Positions 9,046-16,647 of a DNA stretch of 64,000 nt are shown here, piece by piece. This DNA comes from Hypericibacter adhaerens (GTDB lineage Bacteria; Pseudomonadota; Alphaproteobacteria; Dongiales; Dongiaceae): assembly GCF_008728835.1 (NCBI RefSeq), contig NZ_CP042582.1:3189001-3253000 (forward strand), read 5' to 3'. Under the pieces are notes generated by a model. It searched no databases. It was not told the origin of the DNA and worked only from the letters and a program-made list of their open reading frames with translations. Each line of letters opens with the position of its first letter. Position 1 is the first letter of the stretch. The position numbers and the translations under genes are program-made.

Positions 9046-9069
9046 CACAAAATATAACATTTTACAACA
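9046..9069. promoter_or_regulatory. Candidate DeoR operator: triple 10-bp direct repeat
   Basis: On the minus strand this AT-rich patch reads TGTT-N6-TGTT-N6-TGTG, repeats starting every 10 bases (plus-strand units at 9046, 9056 and 9066). It lies in the 132-base gap between the btpA-like gene and the divergent deoR-type gene, the only AT-rich stretch there. DeoR-family proteins often bind direct repeats spaced by one helical turn, so this is a likely site for the adjacent regulator. Confidence 0.5.
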
Positions 9070-9121
9070 TATCCGCACGCCGGTGCGCTATGGTGGCGCC
9101 ACGAGGAAATCGGGAGCGAGC

Positions 9122-9955
9122 ATGGCGACCCGCAAAGTCTCGGCGGCATCGGGATCGAGGACGGAAGCCGGGCGGATGCTGGCGGCGACGCGCCAGTCCC
9201 GGCTCCTGTCCATGGTCAAGCGGACCGGCGCGGTCTCGATCGTGGATGCGGCAGCGGCGCTGGATGTCTCCGGCATGACGATCCGGCGCGACCTGGAACG
9301 GCTCGAGGCGCGCGGCCTCCTGGCGCGCACCCATGGCGGCGCCCTCGCCCGGTCGCCGGCACCGGGCGACATCTACGATGCGGAGGAACCGGCCTTCGAG
9401 CAGCGGCGCCGGCGCAACGCCGCGGCCAAGGCTCGGATCGCGGCCACCGCGGCCCGTCTCGTCGGTCCGGGCGAGGCTCTCGCGCTCGATGTCGGCAGCT
9501 CTGTCCTCGCGCTCGCGGAGACGCTGGCGGTCCGCACGGATCTGCGCCTGTTCACCAACAATCTCCATGCGGCCCTGGCCTTGTCGCGCAGCCGCTGCAC
9601 GGTCGAGCTCCTGGGCGGACAGCTGCGCGGCGCCGAGATGGCCGTCATCGGCCCCGTCGCGACCGCACAGGTCGAGGACTATTACTTCGACTGGGCCTTC
9701 CTCGGGGTCTCGGGCGTCACCGAGGCCGGATATTTCGACTACGCCCCCGAGGATACCGAGATCAAGCGCGCCTTCATCGCGCGCGCGAGCCGGACCGCCA
9801 TCCTGTGCGATGCCTCGAAGTTCGACCATCGCGCGCTCGCGCGGATCTGCGGCCTCGGCGAGGTGAGCGTTCTCGTCACCGACCGCGCGCCCCCGTCCCA
9901 TCTGCGCCGCGCGCTCGACGCGGCGAAGGTCGAGATCAGGGTCGCGGCCTCTTAG
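9122..9955 (+). CDS. DeoR/GlpR-family transcriptional regulator
   Basis: 277 residues. The N-terminal winged helix (GAVSIVDAAAALDVSGMTIR, then RDLERLEARGLLARTHGGAL) is a textbook DeoR domain. The C-terminal DeoRC domain shows DVGSSVLALAETL, TNNLHAALAL and a WAFLGVSGV segment, a sugar-phosphate sensor fold. ATG 9122 is preferred over an upstream in-frame codon because it follows GGGAGCG. Divergent from the BtpA/FGGY kinase pair, it most likely represses that pair until a phosphorylated sugar accumulates. Confidence 0.92.
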   Translation: MATRKVSAASGSRTEAGRMLAATRQSRLLSMVKRTGAVSIVDAAAALDVSGMTIRRDLERLEARGLLARTHGGALARSPAPGDIYDAEEPAFEQRRRRNAAAKARIAATAARLVGPGEALALDVGSSVLALAETLAVRTDLRLFTNNLHAALALSRSRCTVELLGGQLRGAEMAVIGPVATAQVEDYYFDWAFLGVSGVTEAGYFDYAPEDTEIKRAFIARASRTAILCDASKFDHRALARICGLGEVSVLVTDRAPPSHLRRALDAAKVEIRVAAS

Positions 9956-10006
9956 CCATTCGCTGCGGCCGCATCCGCTCCCAAGGAAACCGGCGGCGCG
10001 GCCGCC

Positions 10007-11494
10007 TCAGGAATGCGGATCGTTCAGGTTGTCCAGCGGATAGATCGGCCGGCGCACATGCTTGAAGTTCAGCATGGAGTAGTCGGAGGTGCAGACCCCG
10101 ACGCCGGCGCATTCGATGATCTGCCGGGCGATCGGCTTGAAGCCGGCGCGGTAATGGATCCGGCTTTTCAGCATCAGGTATTTCTTCGCCGTCGGGTCGA
10201 TCCCGAGGGAGGTGAAGCAGCCGAGATCGAAGGGCTCGAGATGCTTGGTGATCACCACGATCTCGACCTTGCCCGTATCCAGCACCACGGCCGGTCCCAT
10301 ATCCATCAGCATGCCGTGCCAGGCCTTGCCGCGGTTGCGGAACTGGCCGTTGGAGATGAGCTTGACCGTGCCGGTCACCTCCCGTGGCTCGCCCTTGCGG
10401 TTGATGGCCGGCATGTCGAGCTTGCCGCCGAACTTGAGCGTGACGGTGGCGCCGACCCCCGCGGCGATCAGGGTCTTGACCGCGTCGGGATCATGGATGG
10501 CGAAGGCCGCGACATCCTCCAGCCCTGAATCGAGGATGGCGCCCAGCACCTTCATCGTGTCCATGGTGCCGCCGGAGGCGCAATTGTCGTAGTGATCGAG
10601 CAGCACGACCGGGAACTCGGTCGCCGCCTTGGCGCGCGCCAGCGACTGCTCCAGGGGCTCGATGCGATAGACGAAGGCCTCGCGGTTGGCCCAGGCGAAG
10701 TCCAGCAGCTCGTCGCGGTAGCGCCTGGCCAGATCGAGGTCGTTGTTCGTCACCACCACGGCCGAGAGCCCGGCCTGCGAGATGTCGGCATGGGGAAAGC
10801 CGGTGAAGAGCGTGGCGCAGAGCGCCCCTTCCCGCTCCATGCGGCGTGTCATGGCCTGCAGATCCTTGTTGGGGAAATCGTCGCTGCCCTGGCGCATCAC
10901 ATGGGGCAGCATCGGCCGGTTGCCCCAGGCCATGGTGGGCCGGGCCTCGCCCTTGAGCAGCGCGAAGATCGGCTTCGCGGCCCGCATCGAGGTCTCGTAG
11001 GTGTCGATATGCGGATAGGTCTGGTAGCCCGCGACCACGGTCGCGTTCTCGGCGATCGCCGGATAGAAATTGGTGTGCATGTCGAGCGACACGCCGATCG
11101 GCAGGCCGGGCGCCAACTTGCGCAGGCGCGACAGCAGCTCGCCTTCGCCATCCTCGCGCGAGCGCGTCACCATCGCGCCGTGGAGATCGAGCAGCAGCGC
11201 GTCGCAGCCCCTGGCCACCGCCTTGCAGATCCGATCGCAGATATATTCGTAGGCATCGTCCTCGACCGGCCCCGAGGGCCAGGCCTCGGCCGAGATCGCG
11301 ATCTCGAACTCGGCGCCATGCCGCTCGGCGAGATCGATGAAGGCGGCCACGCCCGCCCCCGTGCCTTTGAGCGCCTGGTATGCGGCCTTCCCCTCCAGCG
11401 GCGCCTCGCCCGTCTTGCCGAACCGCGCCAGCGGTGTGGGCACCGGCGAGAAGGTGTTGGTCTCATGCTTCATGCTGGCGATGACCAGGCGCAT
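10007..11494 (-). CDS. M81-family metallopeptidase (MlrC/microcystinase C type)
   Basis: 495 residues. Key family motifs: KHETNTFSP at the N-terminus, DLHGAMV and SLDMHTNF with metal-binding Asp/His residues, GYQTYPHIDTYET and LLDHYDNCASGGTMDT. The M81 family was named for MlrC, which degrades linearised microcystin, but most alphaproteobacterial members act on unknown small amides or peptides. No signal peptide, so cytoplasmic. Monocistronic, convergent with the DeoR gene. Confidence 0.9.
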   Translation of the reverse strand: MRLVIASMKHETNTFSPVPTPLARFGKTGEAPLEGKAAYQALKGTGAGVAAFIDLAERHGAEFEIAISAEAWPSGPVEDDAYEYICDRICKAVARGCDALLLDLHGAMVTRSREDGEGELLSRLRKLAPGLPIGVSLDMHTNFYPAIAENATVVAGYQTYPHIDTYETSMRAAKPIFALLKGEARPTMAWGNRPMLPHVMRQGSDDFPNKDLQAMTRRMEREGALCATLFTGFPHADISQAGLSAVVVTNNDLDLARRYRDELLDFAWANREAFVYRIEPLEQSLARAKAATEFPVVLLDHYDNCASGGTMDTMKVLGAILDSGLEDVAAFAIHDPDAVKTLIAAGVGATVTLKFGGKLDMPAINRKGEPREVTGTVKLISNGQFRNRGKAWHGMLMDMGPAVVLDTGKVEIVVITKHLEPFDLGCFTSLGIDPTAKKYLMLKSRIHYRAGFKPIARQIIECAGVGVCTSDYSMLNFKHVRRPIYPLDNLNDPHS

Positions 11495-11633
11495 CGGCTC
11501 CCCTCCTTGATCGAGCCCCAGAGCCTATCCGATGCGACCGACTCGCACCATTCCCCGGAGTCGGTAGTGGGAAGCCGCGCGAGACAGCCAGGGAATCGAC
11601 GGGGACCGTCTCCTTGTGGCAAGCTGGAGCCGC

Positions 11634-12302
11634 ATGACGACTCGATTCGCCCTGGGCCAGCAACTGGGCCTCACGCGCACTCAAACCGACCTGCTGCTCC
11701 GTCTGCGCACGCCGGAACGCATCCAGGATTTCGTCACCTCGCTCGAGATCAATCATGAGCTGGACGGCGACAGCTGCCTCTCCGTCGTGGGCGTTCTCGA
11801 GCATCGCCATGCTCATTGCATCGAGGGCGCCTTCGTCGCTGCCTGTGCGCTCTGGCTGCAAGGCGAGCCGCCGCTGCTGATGGATTTCCACGCGGAAGGC
11901 GACGACGACCATGTCGTGACGCTCTTCAAGCGCGGCGATTGCTGGGGCGCCATCTCCAAGAGCAACCATGTCTGGCTGCGCTGGCGCGATCCGGTCTATC
12001 GCAGCCTGCGGGAGCTTGCGATCTCCTATCTCCACGAATATGTGAACGACGAAAAGAAGACCTTGCGCGCCTACTCGCGGCCTTTCGACCTGCGCCGCGT
12101 GGCGCCCGAACGCTGGGTCACCAGCCCGAAGCCCTGCTGGGATGTCGCCCAGGAGTTGGATGAGATCCGCCACTACCGGCTGATCTCGAAGGCCCAGGCG
12201 CGCCGGCTGAAGGACCGCGACGAGTTCGAGCTCCAACTGGGCCGCCAGGTCGAGTTCGTGTCCCCCAAACCCTTGAAATCGCGGGCCGCCGCCCGATCCT
12301 GA
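11634..12302 (+). CDS. Transglutaminase-like fold protein, function unknown
   Basis: 222 residues, no signal peptide or membrane helix. HCIEGAFVAACALWLQG places a cysteine (C62) at the head of a helix, and 30 residues later DDHVVTLF supplies a histidine (H93), the spacing seen in transglutaminase/NlpC-like thiol folds; GAISKSNHVWLRWRDP follows. I recognise the pattern as a recurring proteobacterial hypothetical family but cannot name a function. ATG 11634 is chosen because GGAG lies just before it; a GTG 18 bases upstream is possible. Divergent from the M81 gene. Confidence 0.7.
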   Translation: MTTRFALGQQLGLTRTQTDLLLRLRTPERIQDFVTSLEINHELDGDSCLSVVGVLEHRHAHCIEGAFVAACALWLQGEPPLLMDFHAEGDDDHVVTLFKRGDCWGAISKSNHVWLRWRDPVYRSLRELAISYLHEYVNDEKKTLRAYSRPFDLRRVAPERWVTSPKPCWDVAQELDEIRHYRLISKAQARRLKDRDEFELQLGRQVEFVSPKPLKSRAAARS

Positions 12303-12428
12303 CCGGCCGGCCCGCGATTGTGGCATAAGCCGGGCCGCCAAATTAAAGCGCAGTCATTCATTCCCTCGTCCGTGTAGGGAGTCGATTCCGCGATTCCGGT
12401 CGCGGAGCCGCTCATCGAGGAGAGAACA

Positions 12429-12854
12429 ATGAAGACGCTCACCCAGGCTCCCGCGCCGAACGGCTGGGCCGATCGGCGTACCGCCTTCTGGCGGCTGGCC
12501 TTGGCTCTGGCGACGGTACTGGCGGTCCTGGCCATGGCCGGACCCAGCCGGGCCGACAACGATGATTGGAACAACGGGTGGAAACATCACAACCAGGGTT
12601 GGGATCACAACGGCGGGAATAATGGCTGGGGCAACAAGGGCTGGGGCGGCTATGGCAAGCATTACCCCGGCTATGTCTACGCGCCGCCGCCCCGCTACTA
12701 CTACCCGCCGCCGCCGCGCTACGTGTATGCGCCGCCACCGCCGCGGTACTATTATCCGCCGCCGCCGGTGATCTACGCGCCGCCGCCCCCGCCGCCGGTT
12801 TATTACTACCCGCAGCCGAGCTTCAACGTCGTGATCCCGCTCCGGATCGACTGA
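12429..12854 (+). CDS. Secreted Gly/Asn- and Pro/Tyr-rich low-complexity protein
   Basis: 141 residues. An N-terminal signal peptide (hydrophobic LALALATVLAVLAMAG, cleavage after SRA) is followed by an Asn/Gly/Trp/His-rich stretch and then six to seven repeats of the type PPPxYYYP/PPPRYVYAP, ending in FNVVIPLRID. Such Pro/Tyr-rich tails occur in exported envelope proteins of alphaproteobacteria, sometimes with tyrosine cross-linking. GGAGAG precedes the ATG. Function unknown. Confidence 0.75.
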   Translation: MKTLTQAPAPNGWADRRTAFWRLALALATVLAVLAMAGPSRADNDDWNNGWKHHNQGWDHNGGNNGWGNKGWGGYGKHYPGYVYAPPPRYYYPPPPRYVYAPPPPRYYYPPPPVIYAPPPPPPVYYYPQPSFNVVIPLRID

Positions 12855-12876
12855 CGCAGGGAGCGGAGGCGAGCCT

Positions 12877-13746
12877 TCAGGAAGAGGCCCGGTCCATCGC
12901 CAGCTTCGGGCTGGTTTTGGGCTGGGCCTTTTTCATCAGGCCGCGGCGCAAGGCCACCAGCGCGGTCACGCCGAGCGAGACGATCAGCACCCACCAGGCC
13001 GGACGGATGCCGGCCGCGACGCCGAGATTGGCCGCCAGCACCTTGATGGCCGGCACCTGGGTCGCCACCGCATACCAGCCATATTCGGCGAAGGCTGTCG
13101 CCAGTGCCGACAGAACGCCCAGCATGAGCAGCGACGGGATGCTGCCGATCTCGCCCCAGCGATCCCAGATTCGGTAGCCCATCAGCCAGAGGAAGAAGCC
13201 CGACATCAGGGCGGCGTCGAAGATGTTGAGCTTCGACTGCATGAAGAAGTGGATCAGCCCCAGCACCGCCACCGGATAGACGATCCGGTGCAGCCCCTGC
13301 CAGCGCTTGCCACCCAGCCGGCGCACCCAGCCGTCGGTCGAGGTGATGGCGAGCAGCATCAGCCCGAACAGCGCGACGAAGCCGATGGTCAGATAGATCC
13401 GGAGCCAGATCTCGCTGACGACGCGGGCGAGATCGAGATTCTGGTCCACGACATAGAGCGCCAGATGCAGCAGCCCATAGGCGAAGGCGGCGACGCCCAG
13501 CATGCGCCGCACAAGGATGAGCTGCGCCCAGCGGAACAGCTTGCGGGCCGGCGTGACGGCGAGCGTGAGCAGCAGGAACCGCACCATCCAGAGCCCGGCG
13601 AAATGGATCGCGGTGTTGAGCGGGCGCGCGCCCAGACTCTGCGTCAGGGCCAGCCCCGCCAGCCAGATCGCCGGCAGGAACAGGCCGATGAAGACGAGGA
13701 GCTTGAGGAGCGACAGGCGCCCCGCGCGGTCGTACCAAGGCGCCAT
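12877..13746 (-). CDS. msrQ: MsrQ-type haem-binding membrane protein (sulfoxide reductase subunit)
   Basis: 289 residues with about six to eight membrane helices and conserved histidines (LGVAAFAYGLLHLALYV; GKRWQGLHRIVYP; LIHFFMQSKLN). MsrQ passes quinol electrons to the periplasmic molybdoprotein MsrP, which repairs oxidised methionines. Length is longer than E. coli MsrQ (211), with an extra C-terminal segment, as in many alphaproteobacteria. The usual partner msrP is not beside it: the neighbours are a lipoprotein gene and the Pro/Tyr-rich protein. Confidence 0.88.
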   Translation of the reverse strand: MAPWYDRAGRLSLLKLLVFIGLFLPAIWLAGLALTQSLGARPLNTAIHFAGLWMVRFLLLTLAVTPARKLFRWAQLILVRRMLGVAAFAYGLLHLALYVVDQNLDLARVVSEIWLRIYLTIGFVALFGLMLLAITSTDGWVRRLGGKRWQGLHRIVYPVAVLGLIHFFMQSKLNIFDAALMSGFFLWLMGYRIWDRWGEIGSIPSLLMLGVLSALATAFAEYGWYAVATQVPAIKVLAANLGVAAGIRPAWWVLIVSLGVTALVALRRGLMKKAQPKTSPKLAMDRASS

Positions 13747-13880
13747 GATGGAGGCTCTCTGCCCTCTGCCAAACCCCGCGTGGGATCACCCGGCGGACCT
13801 GTCTTAACTGGCCCGGGCCGCCGGCGAACGCACCACAACTCTACGTGAACTCGGCGCGAGCCGCATGGGAGCCGATTCTA

Positions 13881-13979
13881 GCCCCCTCCCCTGTCTTCGG
13901 GGGAGGATCAGGGAGGGGGCCGCTCGGCATCCGACATCGCGCAGCTCCCTTCCTGACCTTCCCCCGTTCCGGGGGAAGG
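13881..13979. repeat. Tandem G/C-block hairpins, probable dispersed intergenic repeat
   Basis: Two neighbouring C-run/G-run hairpins: one around 13882-13919 (CCCCCTCCC pairing with GGGAGGGGG, with an inner CCTCCCC/GGGGAGG) and a perfect nine-base stem at 13957-13965/13971-13979 (CCTTCCCCC/GGGGGAAGG). It lies in a non-coding gap between msrQ and the lipoprotein gene. The form is like dispersed palindromic elements of alphaproteobacterial genomes; only one copy is visible here. Confidence 0.5.
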
Positions 13980-14034
13980 GACAAAACGAGCCAAGCTCAC
14001 AAGAGGAAGAGAGGAGCGAGGATGCAAAGGCCGC

Positions 14035-14643
14035 TCAATGCGGCGGCGGCGGATGATCGGGATCGTTCTCGGGGCCCACATCGCTGCTGGTCCAGCCGAT
14101 CAGCAGCAGCACCAGCCAGTGGGTCTCGTAGGACTGGCCGTATTCGGGCTCGGAGAACGCCACCATATGCCCGTCGGCCGCGCTGTAGCCGACGGCGGCA
14201 AACTTGGCGATGCCCTGGCGCCGGTCGCGCTTGAAGAGGGCGATCTCGGGCGTGCTGACCTGGCCGGCGAGCGGGATCGGCAGGGTGACCTGCGGAATGC
14301 CGATCAGGAGCGCGTTCTGGTCCATCGACAGGGCGCCGGCACGGATCTCGACGATATTGTCCGCCTTGCCCTTGTCGTCCACGAGTTCGCTGCCATGCTT
14401 GAGGAGGTTGGCGCGGATGGCGGCGATCGCATATTTCGCGTCGACGCCGTCGAAGTTCGTGGCATCGACGAACACCTTGCCGCCGACCGGCATCTGCGCC
14501 GCGAGCTTGTCGGCCGCGCGCTCGGCCGCCGTCGAGATCAGCAGCTGCTCCGTGGCCGTCCGGTCGGGATTGGATTCGCGTTCGGTGGTGCAGCCGCAGA
14601 GCGCCAGCGCAACCGCCAAGCTGGGCAGGACGAGACGTTTCAT
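14035..14643 (-). CDS. Lipoprotein of unknown function
   Basis: 202 residues with a short signal peptide ending in a lipobox (LCGC, lipidated Cys18), so it should be anchored in the envelope. After processing, a conserved-looking soluble domain follows (GGKVFVDATNFDGVDAKYA; EIRAGALSMDQNALLIGIP; TPEIALFKRDRRQGIAKF), resembling a family of alphaproteobacterial lipoproteins without assigned function. The C-terminal SEPEYGQSYETHWLVLLLIGW is hydrophobic. Neighbours give no functional hint. Confidence 0.8.
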   Translation of the reverse strand: MKRLVLPSLAVALALCGCTTERESNPDRTATEQLLISTAAERAADKLAAQMPVGGKVFVDATNFDGVDAKYAIAAIRANLLKHGSELVDDKGKADNIVEIRAGALSMDQNALLIGIPQVTLPIPLAGQVSTPEIALFKRDRRQGIAKFAAVGYSAADGHMVAFSEPEYGQSYETHWLVLLLIGWTSSDVGPENDPDHPPPPH

Positions 14644-14754
14644 CCGTCCGAAGATAGAAATCGCCGCGCGCCCTGTCGCCCCGCGCGAGGTGGCAAAGCT
14701 GTGACCTCGGGCGGCGCGATTCTCGGAAAATTCAGGGAACCAATTCCGATCGCG

Positions 14755-15732
14755 TTAAGGCAGCAGCACCGTCGAGCCGACCGTGCTGCGCGATTCGACC
14801 TGGCGATGCGCCTCGGCCGCATCGCGCAGCGGGAAGGTCTGATGGACCTGCACCATGATACGGCTGGAGACGATCTCGGCGAAGAGCGCGTCGGCCGCCT
14901 GCTCGAGCTCGCCAGGGGTCGAGATGTAGTCGAACAGCACCGGCCGCGTCGCCGAGAGCGAGCCGTGGCTCGCCAGATCCGAGAGCTTGAAGTCTGTGAT
15001 CATGCCCGAGGACTGGCCGAAGCTGACGAAATGCCCGAGCCGGCGCAGGGATTTCAACGAGCCGCGATAGGTGTCCTTGCCGACCGAATCATAGACGACA
15101 TGGACGCCCTTCCCCTCGGTGATCTCGGCCACGCGCGCGACGAAATCCTCGGTCTTGTAGTTGATGACATGGGCATAGCCGTGGCGCCGGGCCAAAGCCG
15201 CCTTCTCGGGCGTGCCCACGGTGCCGATGGCGATGGCGCCCAACGCGGCCAGCCATTGTCCGGCGATGAGCCCGACGCCGCCGGCCGCGGCATGGAACAG
15301 CACATAGTGGCCGGACCGCACGGCAAAGGTGCGGTGCAGGAGGTAATGGGCGGTGAGCCCCTTCAGCATGATGGCGGCCGCCACCTCGTCGCTGACCTCG
15401 GGCGGCAGCTTCACCAGCCGTTCGGCCTTCATCACCCGCTCTTCGCGATAGGCGCCGAGCGGCGTGGTGTAGGCGACGCGGTCGCCGATGGCGAGGCCCT
15501 TCACATCCTTGCCGACCGCCTCGACGACGCCGGCCGCCTCCCCGCCCGGGATCAGAGGCTCGCCCGGCGGCCAGGGATAGAGTCCGCTGCGATAATAGGT
15601 GTCGAGGAAGTTCACGCCGACCGCGGTCTGCCGCAGCAGGACCTCGTCGGGACCCGGCTGCCTGGTCTCGATCCCCCGCCATTCGAGGACTTCCGGTCCG
15701 CCGGGCTTCGCCGCCACGATCGCCATCGCCAT
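14755..15732 (-). CDS. NADPH:quinone oxidoreductase (MDR family)
   Basis: 325 residues, the usual length. GroES-like N-domain (TAVGVNFLDTYYRSGLYP) and Rossmann motif AAAGGVGLIAGQWLAALGA identify the QorA branch of zinc-free medium-chain dehydrogenases, reducing quinones or enones with NADPH in the cytoplasm. ATG 15732 has AAGGAG 10 bases upstream. Last gene of the minus-strand transporter run, 35 bases after the aminotransferase gene; whether it belongs to the same pathway is unclear. Confidence 0.9.
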   Translation of the reverse strand: MAMAIVAAKPGGPEVLEWRGIETRQPGPDEVLLRQTAVGVNFLDTYYRSGLYPWPPGEPLIPGGEAAGVVEAVGKDVKGLAIGDRVAYTTPLGAYREERVMKAERLVKLPPEVSDEVAAAIMLKGLTAHYLLHRTFAVRSGHYVLFHAAAGGVGLIAGQWLAALGAIAIGTVGTPEKAALARRHGYAHVINYKTEDFVARVAEITEGKGVHVVYDSVGKDTYRGSLKSLRRLGHFVSFGQSSGMITDFKLSDLASHGSLSATRPVLFDYISTPGELEQAADALFAEIVSSRIMVQVHQTFPLRDAAEAHRQVESRSTVGSTVLLP

Positions 15733-15767
15733 GGATCCGGACTCCTTGCTACCCCGCGCCCGAGACC

Positions 15768-16622
15768 TTAGCCGTGGGCCCATTCCCAATAGAGCTTGCG
15801 CGCGAGCTGGCCCAGCGGGCCGAACTCGAATTGCCGCTCGTCGAAGGCCGTGACCGGCATGACCTTCGACATGTTGCCGGTCGAGAAGATCTCGTCGGCC
15901 TGGCGGAAATCCTCCATGACGAGCGTGGTCTCGTGGACCTTGACGCCAGCCTTGCGCAGCAGCCCGATCACGCGCTGGCGGGTCACGCCGTTGAGGAAGG
16001 TGCCATTGGGGATCGGCGTGAAGACCTCGCCCCGGCGCGCCAGGAAGATGTTCGAGGTGGCGAGCTCCGCCACATTGCCGTTGGCGTCGCAGCAGATGGC
16101 GTTGTCGAACCCCTTCGACTTGGCCTCGCGCAGCATCCGGGCATTGTTGGCATAGAGGCAGGCGGCCTTGGCGTTGACCGGCATGGTCTCGATCGTGGGC
16201 CGCCGGAACCGTGTCGTCGTCATGGTGAAGCCCTTGGGCGGCGACATCGGGATCTCTTCGAGGCAGAGCGCGAAGTTGGTGGACTCGCCCAAGGGCGGCA
16301 CCGCCATGAACCCGCCCTCCTCGGCCCAGAACATCGGGCGCACATAGAGGGCCGCGTCCTTCGCGAAATGGCGGAAGCCGTCGCGGGCGATCTCGGCGAT
16401 GGCCTCGGGCCGGTGGGTCGGGATCAGGCCGAACACCTCGGCGGAATCGCAGACCCGGCGGCAATGCAGATCGAGATCGGGCGAAATCCCCTCGAAATAG
16501 CGGGCCCCGTCGAACACCAGCGAGCCCAGCCAGGTGCCGTGCGAGCGCGCGCCCAGGATCGGCGTGTTGCCCTGCTGCCAGCGGCCCTCGAAATAGGTCC
16601 AGGTGTTCGGCTGGTTGCGCAT
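15768..16622 (-). CDS. Class IV aminotransferase (branched-chain type)
   Basis: 284 residues, PLP-dependent fold-type IV enzyme. Visible features are ARSHGTWLGSLVFDGARYF at the N-terminus, the PLP lysine in PVNAKAACLYANNAR, and the phosphate-side segment NVAELATSNIFL and GVTRQRVIGLL. This suits branched-chain or related D-/omega-amino acid transamination; the branch cannot be settled by eye. It follows the sugar ABC ATPase gene by 25 bases, so it is probably cotranscribed with it. Confidence 0.87.
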   Translation of the reverse strand: MRNQPNTWTYFEGRWQQGNTPILGARSHGTWLGSLVFDGARYFEGISPDLDLHCRRVCDSAEVFGLIPTHRPEAIAEIARDGFRHFAKDAALYVRPMFWAEEGGFMAVPPLGESTNFALCLEEIPMSPPKGFTMTTTRFRRPTIETMPVNAKAACLYANNARMLREAKSKGFDNAICCDANGNVAELATSNIFLARRGEVFTPIPNGTFLNGVTRQRVIGLLRKAGVKVHETTLVMEDFRQADEIFSTGNMSKVMPVTAFDERQFEFGPLGQLARKLYWEWAHG

Positions 16623-16647
16623 GGGGATACCTCGGGTTGTCGGGCCG

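Noticed and set aside
14038-15771. Plus-strand open frame of nearly 580 codons
   Set aside because: Antisense to a lipoprotein with a proper lipobox and to a quinone oxidoreductase with an intact Rossmann motif.
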